A program made the translations under genes and the position numbers. Source: Chenggangzhangella methanolivorans (GTDB taxonomy: Bacteria; Pseudomonadota; Alphaproteobacteria; Rhizobiales; Methylopilaceae). From it: DNA of 64,000 nucleotides. The notes under the pieces are model-generated. The model worked only from the letters and a program-made list of their open reading frames with translations, was not told the DNA's origin and did not search any database. The DNA lies in NCBI RefSeq assembly GCF_019797865.1, contig NZ_CP081869.1, positions 4,602,501-4,666,500 of the forward strand, written 5' to 3'. The stretch's first letter is position 1; each line of letters starts with the position of its first letter. Of this stretch, positions 34,925 to 44,379 are shown piece by piece.

Positions 34925-37900
34925 TGGCGGTTTTCAGCGTTCTCGGCGCGGCGCTGACGGCCGGCTCCTTCGCCACCGCCATCGGGCAGGTCGCGCTGGC
35001 GGTGGGCTTGAGCCTCGGCTCGCAGCTGCTGCGCCAGGCGCTCGCGCCCGATCCCGAAAAGCCGCAAACCGGCATCCAGGGAAAGATCCAGACCGACGGC
35101 GACAGCGTCGGGCGGTCCTTCCTGCTCGGAACGTCGTTCACGTCCGGCTCTCTGGTCTATGCCGGGACCTTCGGCACCGACGGCGATCAGGACAATCTCT
35201 ATCTCGCGCAGGTCATTCAGCTCAGCGACCTGCCGATCCGCTCGCTCGACCGGATCTACGTTTCCGAGGACTGGCACGACATCCAGTGGAACGACACCAG
35301 CTGGCCCTTCGGCGCGCCGGTCAAGGACATGGGCAACATCCGCGACGACGGCACGGTCGCGACGCAGTGCATGTGGGTCCGCTTTTACGACGGCACCCAG
35401 ACGACCGCCGACCCGAAGATGGTCAACTGGTTCGGCGCGCCCGGCCCGCGGCGGTGGACCAACAAGCACATCGGCAAGGGCTGCGCCTACGTCGTCGTCA
35501 TCAGCCGCTGGAAGTCGAGCGTCTTCTCGAGCTTTCCGCAGCTCGGCTTCGAGTGTCAGGGCCTCAAACTCTACAACCCGGCGAATGACGGCTCGGTCGG
35601 CGGGTCGGGCTCGCAGCGCTTCGACAATCAGTCGACCTGGGGCGGCGTCACCGGCGACACGCTGAGCGCCGTCCAGATCTACAACATCATGCGCGGCCTG
35701 AAGTGGAACGGGTCGCACTTCTACGGCATGCAGAAGATGACGGCGCGCCGGTTGCCGGCTGAGCACTGGATCGCCCAGATCCAGAAATGCGCCGAGCTCG
35801 TGCCGGTCTCCAACTCGAACGACAAGGACGACGCGGCCGACACCGGAGCCGAGACGGAGCCGCGCTATCGCTCGGGCGCCGAGGTTCTGCTCGAGAACCC
35901 GGTCGCCGACACCATCAAGGATCTGATGAGCGCGTGCACCGGCCGGATGGCCGAGATGGGCGGTCTCTACAAGCTCCACGTCGGCAAGCCCGGCGACCCG
36001 GTGTTCTCGATCACCGACGAGGACATCCTCGTCACGTCCGAGCAGTCCTTCACGCCGTTCTTCGGGCTGGCCGACACCGTCAACGGCATCGTGGCGCGCT
36101 TCCCGAACCGTCGGGAAGGCTGGGCCATGAAGGACAGCAACCCGCTGACCACGCCCGCCTATGAGGCGGAGGACGGCGGGCGGCGGCTGCTGAAGGACGT
36201 GCAGCTGCCGATGGTCCCCTACAGGGGCCAGGTGTTCCGGCTGAAGCGCGAGGCGCTGAAGGTCCACCGCAACACGCGCCAGCATTCGTTCACGCTCGGG
36301 CCTCGCGCGCAGGTGCTCGAACCTGCCGACGTCATCTCGTGGTCGTCGGACCGCAACGGCTATGCGGCCAAGCGTTTCTCGGTCGACCGTCGCCGGCGCT
36401 TGCCGAACGGCAACGTCATGGTCGACGTGACCGAGTGCAACTTCTCGGACTACGACCCGCCCGCGCGGAACGAGTATCCGAAGCTCGTCGACGGGCCGCT
36501 CGTCCCCAAGCTCCCGCCCAAGAAGGTCGTCACCAACCTCGTCGCATCGCCCGCGACGGTGACGCAGGGCGGCAAGAAGCGGCCGGCGATCCGGCTCACC
36601 TACGCGGCCGGCAACCTCGTCGAGGACATGGACGGGCTCCTCTGGGAGCTGCGGATACCGGGCCAGAACGACAGGATCGCCGACGGCTACACCAAGGACC
36701 TCGACGGCGACGTCAAGATCCACCCGCAGGTGCTCGTCTCAGAGCAGGCCTACGAGGTCCGCGCGAAGTTCGACCCGAGCACGGGGCGGCGCGAAGCGCT
36801 GTGGTCCGACTGGATCGCGGTCACGACGCCGAAGGCCCGTCTTTCCGACGACGATCTCGACGACGACACCCGGCCGCTCACCCCGAACGCGCCGACCATC
36901 ACCTCGAGCTTCGACCAGAAGGCCCGCGGCGCGCTTCGCACGCTCGTGTCGGTGTCGTGGATCGACAAGCCGAACGATCGCTTCGTCGATTACGAGGTGT
37001 TCTGGCGGCTGAACGCGGGGCAATGGGAGTCGAAGCGCACGGCGAGCAGCGACCGCCGCGTGCGCTTCCGCTGCAAGCCGGGCGACACGGTCGAAGCCTA
37101 TATCCTCTCGCGCAACCGGCTCTGCAACGCCTCTGCGCCTTCTGCGACCGCGACCCATGTCGCCGCGTCGAAGTCGTCCAACGCCTCCGCGCCGAGCGGC
37201 TGGGATGTCGTCGGCACGTTTCGCGGTTTCCGGATCACGGGCAACAAGCCGACCGCGGACGACCACGACTTCTTCGAGGTCTTCTATCAGGACGCCGCAA
37301 CCCCGGCGCCGGTCGGCGCGACGCCCGCGACCGTCACGGAAATCCGCAAGCCTCGCGTCGATCTGACGGGCTTCAACACGAACGATCTGCGGTTCTTCTG
37401 GGTTCGAGCCGTCGACACCTCGGGCAACCCGACCAACTGGTTCTATTTTGGCTCGGCGCGAGCTGACAAGAAGGTCGCCGACGACGACATAGACGACGTC
37501 ACGGCTCCGCTGCAGCCCGACCCGCCGACGATCTCCTCGACGTTCCAGCAGAAGGGCCGGCGGGCGCTCCGCTCGCTCGTCACCGTCTCCTGGGTCGACA
37601 AGCCGGGCGACAAGTTCTCGGATTACGAGGTCTTCTGGCGCATCAACGGCGGCGCCTGGGAGTCGAAGCGCACCAAGAGCGACGAGCGGACGCTCCGCTT
37701 CCGCTGCGCGCCGGCGGACGCGGTCCAGGCGCGCATCATGGCGCGCAGTCGTCTCGGCAACGAGAGCGTCAAGTCGACGATCACGAGCCACACCGCGGCG
37801 GCGAAGAGCGCGAACACGACGCTCCCGACCGGCTGGGCGGCCGTCGGCGTCCTGAAGGGCTTTCGCCTCAAGGGCGACCGCGTCACGGTCGAGGACCACG

Positions 37901-40900
37901 ACTTCTTCGAGGTCTACTACCAGGCGGCCTCGACGCCGGCGCCGACCGCCGCCACGGTTGCGACCGAGACCGAGATCCGGAAACCGCGGCTCGACCTCAG
38001 TGGGTTCGACACCGGCGACGTACGGTCGTTTTGGGTCCGCACCGTCGACACGAGCGGCTTCGCCTCAACGTGGGTGTCGCTCGGCTCCGCGACCGTCGCG
38101 ACCAAGATCAAAGACAACGACGTCGACGACGTCGAGAAGCCGCTCCAGCCGAACGCGCCGGTTATCACGTCGGGCTTCCAGCAGAAGGGGCGCGGCGCTC
38201 TCCGGACGCTGGTGCAGATCTCGTGGACCGACAAGGCGAACGACAAGTTCTCGGACTACGAGCTCTCCTACCGGGTCAATGCGGGCTCCTGGCGCTCGAC
38301 CCGCACGAAGAGCGCGGACCGAACCTTCTTCTTCCGATGCCAGCCCGGCGACGTCGTCCAGGCGCAGCTGATCTCGCGCAACCGGCTCGGAAACGAGAGC
38401 CCGCCGTCGGCGACGACCACGCACACGGCCGCCGCGAAGTCGAGCAACACCGACACGCCGAGTGGCTGGAACGCAGTCGGGACACTGAAAGGGTTCAGGC
38501 TCAAGGGCGACAAGCCGGCGGCCGACGACTTCGACTATTTCGAGCTGTTCTACCAGGCGGCGTCGAGCCCGGCGCCGACGCTGGCGACCGTGGCGACCGA
38601 GACCTTCATCCGAAAGCCACGCGTCGATCTCACCGGCTTCGAAACGGGCGACGTCCGGAGCTTTTGGATCCGCTCGGTCGACACCTCGGGATACATCTCG
38701 GCCTGGGTTTCGCTCGGGGCCGCGACCGCCGGCACGAAGATCAAGGATGTCGACCTCGACGACACGGCGCTCGCGACGCCTGCCGCGCCGACCATCACCT
38801 CGGTCTTCGCGCAGAAGGCCAAGGGTGGCCTGCGCTCACAGGTGACGATCGCCTTCGCGGCGAGCGCAGGCGCGGCCGACTACGAGGTCGAGTGGCGGAT
38901 CGGCGCGTCGGGCGAATGGACGTCGCAGCGCACCAAGAGCGCCGACCTCAAGGTCAAGTTCAGAGCCTCGCCGGGCGATCAGGTTCAGGCGCGCGTCTGG
39001 GCCCGCAACAAGGTCCAGACAGAGTCCTCGAAGTCGGCGACCGCGACCCACACGGTCGTCGGCAAGGGCGGCGTGCCGGCGGCCCCAAGCGGTTCGGTCG
39101 AGGCCGCGTTCAAGGGCGCCAAGGTCACGCTCGCGAAGTCGACCGACGACGACTTCGACAGCTTCGAGCTCTTAGACCAGGCGACGCAGACGCCGGCGCC
39201 TACGGCTGCGAGCACGCCGACCGTCTTCGGCGTCACGACCACCCGCGTCGACCTCACGGCGCTCGCCAACGGCCAAGCCCGCCACTTCTGGGCCCGCCGG
39301 CGGGACACCTCGGACGGGGTCTCGGCGTGGACCTACCTCGGTCAGTCGACCGCCACGGGCGTCCAGAACAGCGATTTGACGGGCGTCATCGACGACACGT
39401 CAGCCGCGAGCGGCTTCACGTTCCCCGGCATCGTGGCGAACGCCGCGGCGCTGCCGGCGATCGGCGCGCGGACGCCGAAATTCATCTGGGCGATCGCGGA
39501 AAACAGGATCTATCAGCAGAATGCTGCCGGTACGGGCTGGACGGCGACGAACGACGCGACGCTGATCCTCGGGCAGCTGGTCGCCGCGCAGATCGCGGTC
39601 GGGACGCTGACCGCCGACCGCTTTGCCGTCGGCGCGCAGTTCGGCGCGAACCTTGTGGCGAACCCAAGCGCCGACAGCGGGTCCACGAACGGATGGGGGC
39701 GCGTTGAAGGCAACAACCGGGTTCTGACGACCACGGGCCCGGCTGGGCGCGGCGGGTCGGCCTCGTTTCGCATTACTGGCTCGGCCGGAGCAACGGCCTA
39801 CGGCTGTCGCGCCTTCCCGGTCCAGGCGGGCAAGGTCTATTCGGTTCGTGCAGCCCTCCAGGCCTCGTCCGGCGTGGCGAACGGCGTCTTCGTGCGCATG
39901 TCCTACCTCAACAGCCGTCCGACCAACGAGAGCCTGTTGATCGGCAGCGGCGTCACGGGCGTCGACGCCCGGAGCGGGTCGGACGATCTCGACGGGTGGA
40001 ACGGATCGAAGGCGCTCGCCGGCGACGTCTGGACTGATGTCTCGACGACATGGACGGCCCCGACGGGCGCGCAATGGGCGAGCCTCTCGTTCTATCGCTG
40101 GACCAACATGGGCGCGGTCGAGCTCTTCTTCGACGCGATTGAGGTCCGCGAGCAGCTGACCGGCGTCTCGATCGCCGACAACACAATCACGGCCGCCAAG
40201 GCGAACATCAACGACCTGATCGTCAGCGGCCTAGCGCTCTTCAACGGCGCCGCGTGGATCAAGAGCGCCTTCGTCGAAAGCCTTTCAGGCGACAAGGTCG
40301 AGCTGAACACGCTCCGCGTCGGCAAGCAGATCATCCTCGAGGACTTCGCCAACCTCATCCCCGACAACTATTTCCGATCGGTCGCGCCCTCTGGCGCGAT
40401 GTGGGCGGCGGGCGGCTCGAACGTGCCGGTCGCCGCATCTCTCCCGCTGCAGGCGGACGGCGGCCGGGCTCTGGCCTTCGGCGGCGCGGTCGCTGCGCCC
40501 GCGGGCGACACGCTGCTCGGCTACGTCAATGCGACGCCGTTCCCCGTGAAGGCCGGTAAGAAATACAAGTGGAGCTGGTCGGCCCGCTATGACAACGCGG
40601 CCGGCACCGGCACCGCTCGGATGATGGTCTACTGGTACGACGTCAACGGCGCGGGCGTCGGCGCCAACACGATCGGGATCTGGAGCGCTGCGACCGAGGG
40701 CGTCAGCGTCCTGCCGTCGGCCGATGCGGGCGGATCCGACACAGTCACGGCCCCGGCCGGCGCGGTGTCCGCCGTCGTCCAGTTCCGGCGCGATGCGGCG
40801 GCGAACGGCGGGACCGACAGCGGCCTCGTCTACGTCTTCGACGCGATCTTCAAGCGGCCGGGCGACGAGACAATCATCAACCGCGGCGTGCTTACCCGCA

Positions 40901-41304
40901 TGATCGAAGACAACGCGATCAGCGACTACGCCCAGGCGACGACCGGCGCGAACGCGCTCGCGCAGACGACATGGGTCGACCGTTCGGCCGCCGGCGTCGT
41001 CTATCCGGGCGGCACGGCGCGCGTTCAGGTCTCGGGCATGATCAGCCTCTCGGCGCTCGCGAGCGGGACCGTCACCGGCCAGTGCTCGGTCGAGATCCGG
41101 GCTTCGGCGCCCGGCGTGGCGACGGCGGTTGTGAAGTCGTGGACGCTGCCCGTCTTCGACAAGGCCGCCGCTTGGGGCTTCTCGTTCCTTCACAACCCCG
41201 GCCCGGCGGCGACGCTCACCTACACGATCTCGCTTCGGCGAGACACGACGCCCTCCTTCACCGTCGTCGAGAGCAACATCGTGGTCGGGAACGTGAAGAA
41301 ATGA
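34924..41304 (+). CDS. tail tip / host-specificity protein (J-like) with tandem repeats
   Basis: 2126 aa. The hydrophobic N terminus (SFATAIGQVALAVGLSLGSQ) and QTGIQGKIQTDGDSVGRSFL are typical of siphovirus tip proteins; residues ~1-540 form the hub/tip core. Residues ~641-1484 consist of four fibronectin-III-like repeat pairs of 211 aa. Then come a linker with SDLTGVIDDTSAASGF, a galactose-binding-like domain (GANLVANPSADSGSTNGWGR) and a second (DNYFRSVAPSGAMWAAGG). It would bind the receptor. The frame is intact over 6.4 kb. Confidence 0.87.
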   Translation: MAVFSVLGAALTAGSFATAIGQVALAVGLSLGSQLLRQALAPDPEKPQTGIQGKIQTDGDSVGRSFLLGTSFTSGSLVYAGTFGTDGDQDNLYLAQVIQLSDLPIRSLDRIYVSEDWHDIQWNDTSWPFGAPVKDMGNIRDDGTVATQCMWVRFYDGTQTTADPKMVNWFGAPGPRRWTNKHIGKGCAYVVVISRWKSSVFSSFPQLGFECQGLKLYNPANDGSVGGSGSQRFDNQSTWGGVTGDTLSAVQIYNIMRGLKWNGSHFYGMQKMTARRLPAEHWIAQIQKCAELVPVSNSNDKDDAADTGAETEPRYRSGAEVLLENPVADTIKDLMSACTGRMAEMGGLYKLHVGKPGDPVFSITDEDILVTSEQSFTPFFGLADTVNGIVARFPNRREGWAMKDSNPLTTPAYEAEDGGRRLLKDVQLPMVPYRGQVFRLKREALKVHRNTRQHSFTLGPRAQVLEPADVISWSSDRNGYAAKRFSVDRRRRLPNGNVMVDVTECNFSDYDPPARNEYPKLVDGPLVPKLPPKKVVTNLVASPATVTQGGKKRPAIRLTYAAGNLVEDMDGLLWELRIPGQNDRIADGYTKDLDGDVKIHPQVLVSEQAYEVRAKFDPSTGRREALWSDWIAVTTPKARLSDDDLDDDTRPLTPNAPTITSSFDQKARGALRTLVSVSWIDKPNDRFVDYEVFWRLNAGQWESKRTASSDRRVRFRCKPGDTVEAYILSRNRLCNASAPSATATHVAASKSSNASAPSGWDVVGTFRGFRITGNKPTADDHDFFEVFYQDAATPAPVGATPATVTEIRKPRVDLTGFNTNDLRFFWVRAVDTSGNPTNWFYFGSARADKKVADDDIDDVTAPLQPDPPTISSTFQQKGRRALRSLVTVSWVDKPGDKFSDYEVFWRINGGAWESKRTKSDERTLRFRCAPADAVQARIMARSRLGNESVKSTITSHTAAAKSANTTLPTGWAAVGVLKGFRLKGDRVTVEDHDFFEVYYQAASTPAPTAATVATETEIRKPRLDLSGFDTGDVRSFWVRTVDTSGFASTWVSLGSATVATKIKDNDVDDVEKPLQPNAPVITSGFQQKGRGALRTLVQISWTDKANDKFSDYELSYRVNAGSWRSTRTKSADRTFFFRCQPGDVVQAQLISRNRLGNESPPSATTTHTAAAKSSNTDTPSGWNAVGTLKGFRLKGDKPAADDFDYFELFYQAASSPAPTLATVATETFIRKPRVDLTGFETGDVRSFWIRSVDTSGYISAWVSLGAATAGTKIKDVDLDDTALATPAAPTITSVFAQKAKGGLRSQVTIAFAASAGAADYEVEWRIGASGEWTSQRTKSADLKVKFRASPGDQVQARVWARNKVQTESSKSATATHTVVGKGGVPAAPSGSVEAAFKGAKVTLAKSTDDDFDSFELLDQATQTPAPTAASTPTVFGVTTTRVDLTALANGQARHFWARRRDTSDGVSAWTYLGQSTATGVQNSDLTGVIDDTSAASGFTFPGIVANAAALPAIGARTPKFIWAIAENRIYQQNAAGTGWTATNDATLILGQLVAAQIAVGTLTADRFAVGAQFGANLVANPSADSGSTNGWGRVEGNNRVLTTTGPAGRGGSASFRITGSAGATAYGCRAFPVQAGKVYSVRAALQASSGVANGVFVRMSYLNSRPTNESLLIGSGVTGVDARSGSDDLDGWNGSKALAGDVWTDVSTTWTAPTGAQWASLSFYRWTNMGAVELFFDAIEVREQLTGVSIADNTITAAKANINDLIVSGLALFNGAAWIKSAFVESLSGDKVELNTLRVGKQIILEDFANLIPDNYFRSVAPSGAMWAAGGSNVPVAASLPLQADGGRALAFGGAVAAPAGDTLLGYVNATPFPVKAGKKYKWSWSARYDNAAGTGTARMMVYWYDVNGAGVGANTIGIWSAATEGVSVLPSADAGGSDTVTAPAGAVSAVVQFRRDAAANGGTDSGLVYVFDAIFKRPGDETIINRGVLTRMIEDNAISDYAQATTGANALAQTTWVDRSAAGVVYPGGTARVQVSGMISLSALASGTVTGQCSVEIRASAPGVATAVVKSWTLPVFDKAAAWGFSFLHNPGPAATLTYTISLRRDTTPSFTVVESNIVVGNVKK
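36844..39376 (+). repeat. 633-bp tandem repeats within the tail tip gene (3 close copies + 1 diverged)
   Basis: Equivalent codons recur at 36844, 37477, 38110 and 38743, an exact 633-bp (211-aa) period. Each unit contains D-D-x-D-D, ...S-x-F-x-Q-K, SDYEVFWR-like, RTxRFRC, ESxxSxxTxHTAAAKS and a second half with DFFEVxYQxAxxPAP. Copies 2 and 3 are the most alike; copy 4 is degenerate. Such repeats invite unequal recombination and fibre-length variation. Confidence 0.9.
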
Positions 41305-41699
41305 CGATCTATTTCGGCTTCCACGACGCCAAGGGCGAGTTCCTGTCCTGGGGCGAATGCTCGGCCGAGCAGCTCGAGGCGCAGGTGAGCGCCGAAGGCC
41401 TGCGGCGCTACGCCTCCGACCAGCCGTTCTCGGCGGCGACGCATTACATGGACGAGCTCACGCTCGCGCCCCGACCCGAGATCGAGCCGCCGGCGACCCT
41501 CGCGGTCGCGGCCGACGGCGTCGACGAGGCGATCTGCTTCGCGCCGACAGGCTCGCTCGTCGTGATCGACGGGCAAGAGTTCGGCGTGATCGACGACGAC
41601 GCCTTCGCGTTCACGTCCGAGGAGCCCGGCGCCTACGCGATCGAGCTTCGCCCGCCGTTCCCGTGGCGGCCCCTCGCCTTCGAGGTCGTGGCGTCGTGA
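41301..41699 (+). CDS. small tail-fibre-associated protein
   Basis: 132 aa, ATG overlapping the tip gene stop. Starts TIYFGFHDAKGEFLSWGECS and ends in a beta-rich section. Position and size fit a fibre accessory or assembly protein. Not recognised by motif. Confidence 0.55.
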   Translation: MTIYFGFHDAKGEFLSWGECSAEQLEAQVSAEGLRRYASDQPFSAATHYMDELTLAPRPEIEPPATLAVAADGVDEAICFAPTGSLVVIDGQEFGVIDDDAFAFTSEEPGAYAIELRPPFPWRPLAFEVVAS

Positions 41700-42082
41700 C
41701 CGCGTTCTCGGCTCGCAAACTCACCGACGCCCGCCGGGCGGAGGCCTGCGCGCGGATCGATGCGGCCGCTGAGGTCGCGCGCCTCGCCTTCATCACACCG
41801 GGCGCCGGTCAGATGCTCGTCTACGAGCAGAAGCTGCGCGAGGCCGAAGCCTTCTTGGCTGACGACACGATCGCCGAAGACCTCATTCCACACGTCGTCG
41901 CCGAGGTCGGCGTCACCGCCGAGACCAAGCACCAGGTGGCGACCGTCATCGTCTGGATGCGCGACGCCTGGCTGCAGGTGAGCCCGATGATCGAGCGCCG
42001 CCGCCTCGAGGCGAAGGCCGCCGCCATGAGCGCCATGACGCTCGCCGAGCTCGAGGCGGCAGAAGCCGCCCCGATGATCTGA
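41696..42082 (+). CDS. helical tail-fibre-associated protein
   Basis: 128 aa from GTG 41696 (GTGA overlap). Mostly helical (YEQKLREAEAFLADDTIAED, MSAMTLAELEAAEAAPMI); resembles the helical tail-fibre assembly/DUF4376-like slot. Assigned by position. Confidence 0.55.
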   Translation: MTAFSARKLTDARRAEACARIDAAAEVARLAFITPGAGQMLVYEQKLREAEAFLADDTIAEDLIPHVVAEVGVTAETKHQVATVIVWMRDAWLQVSPMIERRRLEAKAAAMSAMTLAELEAAEAAPMI

Positions 42083-42118
42083 CCCCGCGGCCGTGGCCGC
42101 AACGAAGGAGACGACCCC

Positions 42119-42322
42119 GTGAAGTTTCAGCACAACTCCACCACGCGCCAGAGCGGCCGGCTCACCATGACGCTCGTCAACGACAACGGCGGCGACCCGA
42201 CTAAGGCGCCGACGGACGAGGGCAACACCATCACGATCTACATCGGCGACCCCGACCAGTTCGGAGACCCGCGCCCGGCCGTGAAGGACGCGCTGAAGGC
42301 CGCGCTCGCAGCGATCGGCTGA
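42119..42322 (+). CDS. small hypothetical protein ending the tail operon
   Basis: 67 aa from GTG 42119 with GAAGGAG about 10 nt upstream. Beta-like N-terminal half (SGRLTMTLVNDNGG, NTITIYIGDPDQ) and a short C-terminal helix. Unknown function. Confidence 0.5.
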   Translation: MKFQHNSTTRQSGRLTMTLVNDNGGDPTKAPTDEGNTITIYIGDPDQFGDPRPAVKDALKAALAAIG

Positions 42323-42337
42323 GCTGCCGGGCGAGCG

Positions 42338-42583
42338 TCAGATCGCCACGAAGTTTTCGAGGAGACGTCCTCCTCGAAAGATCTCTAAGTGCTCCACGAT
42401 CTCATCAGTTTCAGTATCGATCGTGCGCTTTGACGCTACGGCCACATTTCCGCGTCGAACAGCCGATCGCGCCCGTGCGACGGCTTGCTGCGCCGTGGCG
42501 AATCCGCAGGGGCGCCGGGCCTTCAGTCGGCCGCCTGCGTCCATGCGCCAGATGAGCACCACATAGACTGTGCTTTGGATCAT
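42338..42583 (-). CDS. hypothetical 81-aa protein
   Basis: Leftward gene convergent with the tail operon. MIQSTVYVVLIWRMDAGGRL, then ATAQQAVARARSAVRRGN, then TDEIVEHLEIFRGGRLLENF. Strand-helix-strand pattern; not identified. The minus orientation groups it with other cargo genes at the right end of the prophage. Confidence 0.5.
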   Translation of the reverse strand: MIQSTVYVVLIWRMDAGGRLKARRPCGFATAQQAVARARSAVRRGNVAVASKRTIDTETDEIVEHLEIFRGGRLLENFVAI

Positions 42584-42693
42584 GACTGCCGACTCACGCG
42601 AAACGCAGTATTCGACCGATGTCTGCAGTCACCCGTCCAGTCCGCATATCGCACTAGACATTTTACACTGGTGCGCTCGTAGCGATCGGCTGA

Positions 42694-42948
42694 TCAGTCG
42701 GCGTTCGCCTTCGGGAGATGAGGCTTCTCTGCGTGCCGATCGACGACTGGAACAGCCGCCATTCGCGGCCGCTCTACCTCGCGGGCTGCTCTCAACGCGA
42801 GATTCCGGATCGCATCAGGCCGAGATAATCCCGGAGCACACGTAGCGATCCACAAGTCGATCACCTTCCATTCGTGATCGGCGAAGGTCGCATTCACGCT
42901 GCCGCGCATTGCGCGCGCCGCGCGACCGTTTCGTCTCGATGCTGACAT
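42694..42948 (-). CDS. ribbon-helix-helix-like protein
   Basis: 84 aa from ATG 42948. Contains VNATFADHEWKVIDLWIATC followed by PGLSRPDAIRNLALRAAREV. This has the pattern of an RHH/Arc-type domain (strand, I-D-x-W, S-R-x-x-A-I-R, helix). No partner toxin gene is adjacent, so a lone regulator is the simplest reading. Confidence 0.5.
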   Translation of the reverse strand: MSASRRNGRAARAMRGSVNATFADHEWKVIDLWIATCAPGLSRPDAIRNLALRAAREVERPRMAAVPVVDRHAEKPHLPKANAD

Positions 42949-42957
42949 CCTGATCTC

Positions 42958-42986
42958 AAAAAGGGCCGGCGCATTCGCGCGCCGGC
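42958..42986 (-). terminator. hairpin with T run in leftward sense
   Basis: GCCGGCGC (42965-42972)/GCGCCGGC (42979-42986), followed on the minus strand by CCCTTTTT. It could stop leftward transcripts entering from the lysis genes. Confidence 0.4.
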
Positions 42987-43063
42987 AGTCATGGACTTGG
43001 AGTTCGGCGACGAGGTGCAAGTCGCCGACCGCCGATAAATGCCCAACCCCAATGATCGTTCCC

Positions 43064-43087
43064 GCCCGCTCACGCTGCGGGCTTTTT
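43064..43087 (+). terminator. rho-independent terminator before the endolysin
   Basis: GCCCGC (43064-43069)/GCGGGC (43077-43082), 7-nt loop, then TTTTT. It would end rightward transcripts just before the endolysin ATG at 43106, so that gene needs read-through or its own promoter. Confidence 0.75.
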
Positions 43088-43105
43088 CATGCTCGGAGAA
43101 CCCCT

Positions 43106-43822
43106 ATGAACGTGCTGGCTATCCAGCAGCGGTTGAAGGCGCTCGGCTTCGATCCCGGCGCGCTCGACGGGATCTGGGGCCGCCAGACCATGGCGGCGGT
43201 CAAGCGCTTCCAGACGGCCCATGGTCTTCATGTCGACGGCATCGTCGGTCAGGCGACGACCGCCGCGCTCAACGCAGCGGCGGTTCAGGGCGGCCCCGGC
43301 AAGGCCGTGCCGCCGATCCTCGAACAGGGTCAGGTCGATCCCGTCTGGCTGGTCGAGGCGCGGCGCTGGATGGGTTTGCGCGAGATCGTCGGCGCGGCCT
43401 CGAACCCGAAGATCCTCGAATGGGGCAAGGCGGCCGCCGACTGGTTCGTGAACGACGACATTCCGTGGTGCGGCGCCTTCGTGTTCGGCCAGTTCGCCGC
43501 CGTGCTGCCCGACGAAAAGCTGCCGACGAACCCGCTCTGGGCTCGCGGCTGGGCGGTGTTCGGTCGGGGGCTGAGCAAACCGTCGCCTGGCGCGGTGCTG
43601 GTGTTCGAGCGCGGCCCGAACGCTGGCCATGTCGGCTTCTACGTCGGCGAGGACAAGACACGCTATCGCGTGCTTGGCGGCAATCAGTCGAACGCGGTCA
43701 CTGAGACGTGGATCGAGAAAAAGCGGCTGCTCGCCATCCGCTGGCCGTCGACCGTAGCGCTGCCAGTCCCGCAGACCGTCGTCGTCAAGGGCGGCGGCCC
43801 GACCAGCACGAATGAGGCGTAA
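43106..43822 (+). CDS. endolysin: peptidoglycan-binding domain + NlpC/CHAP-like TIGR02594 domain
   Basis: 238 aa from ATG 43106 (GGAG 8 nt upstream). Residues 1-58 are a PG_binding_1 domain (IQQRLKALGFDPGALDGIWG, AVKRFQTAHGLHVDGIVG). Residues ~85-215 are a cysteine peptidase of the TIGR02594 type: IPWCGAFVFGQFA with the nucleophile Cys and NAGHVGFYVGE with the His. No signal peptide, so release needs a holin. Degrades murein at lysis. Confidence 0.85.
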   Translation: MNVLAIQQRLKALGFDPGALDGIWGRQTMAAVKRFQTAHGLHVDGIVGQATTAALNAAAVQGGPGKAVPPILEQGQVDPVWLVEARRWMGLREIVGAASNPKILEWGKAAADWFVNDDIPWCGAFVFGQFAAVLPDEKLPTNPLWARGWAVFGRGLSKPSPGAVLVFERGPNAGHVGFYVGEDKTRYRVLGGNQSNAVTETWIEKKRLLAIRWPSTVALPVPQTVVVKGGGPTSTNEA

Positions 43823-43831
43823 CGGTTGAAG

Positions 43832-43941
43832 TTAAAGGCCGCTGAGCTTGAAGCCGACGTAGACGATCGCAACGCCGATCAACAGCGCCGCGATCATCGT
43901 CCATCCCGCGCGCAATGCTTATTTCCGCTACCGAACGCCAT
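43832..43941 (-). CDS. ~36-aa single-TM protein, one base missing
   Basis: RBS GAGGG is 7 nt from ATG 43941 (MAFGSGNK); after one missing base the frame reads LRAGWTMIAALLIGVAIVYV and GFKLSGL to TAA at 43832. Alone, the frame from TTG 43915 gives 27 aa. Small hydrophobic peptide antisense-adjacent to lysis genes; perhaps holin-related, otherwise unknown. Confidence 0.42.
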
Positions 43942-44047
43942 GCGTGCACCCTCGCTGTTGCACGATCACAGCGCTAATTGCGCTCTAACGTTCCGACGCT
44001 GTGAGCACATTCGTCTTTGCGGCATGATTTGCCGTCGACGACCTATT

Positions 44048-44251
44048 TTAGGTCGGCGACTGAGCCTCCTCAGCATCTTCTGGGCGCGCCACGTCGCCTT
44101 CGATCGTGTCGGCGCCGCTTGGGATAGCATCGGCGTCGGCTTCCTTCTTGGAGTCGTCACCCGGCGTAACGAGATCCTTCATGTTCTCGCCTGCAGGCGG
44201 CTTTGGCGTTGCAGCCGTTTCGGTTGACGGGCGGTCATTGTCGTTCTGCAT
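44048..44251 (-). CDS. small acidic disordered protein
   Basis: 67 aa, MQNDNDRPSTETAATPKPPA to EDAEEAQSPT; highly acidic and low complexity. GGAG is 6 nt upstream of the ATG. Unknown. Confidence 0.5.
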   Translation of the reverse strand: MQNDNDRPSTETAATPKPPAGENMKDLVTPGDDSKKEADADAIPSGADTIEGDVARPEDAEEAQSPT

Positions 44252-44379
44252 CGCAATCTCCTTCGGTTCTGGGCTTAACCGCTCTCAATGAGCTGCGTTC
44301 CGCGGCTGATCTCCATTCGTCTGACAAACGAACCGCGCTCGGCCGGTCGCCGGACATCCAATCCATCATGGTGATGATC

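Noticed and set aside
35000-41200. Long antisense frames opposite the tail tip gene
   Set aside because: They mirror the repeated tail tip sequence and have no RBS or family features.
42694-42948. Toxin-antitoxin pair with the RHH-like protein as antitoxin
   Set aside because: Neither neighbour (42338-42583 or the endolysin side) shows a toxin motif or coupled spacing.
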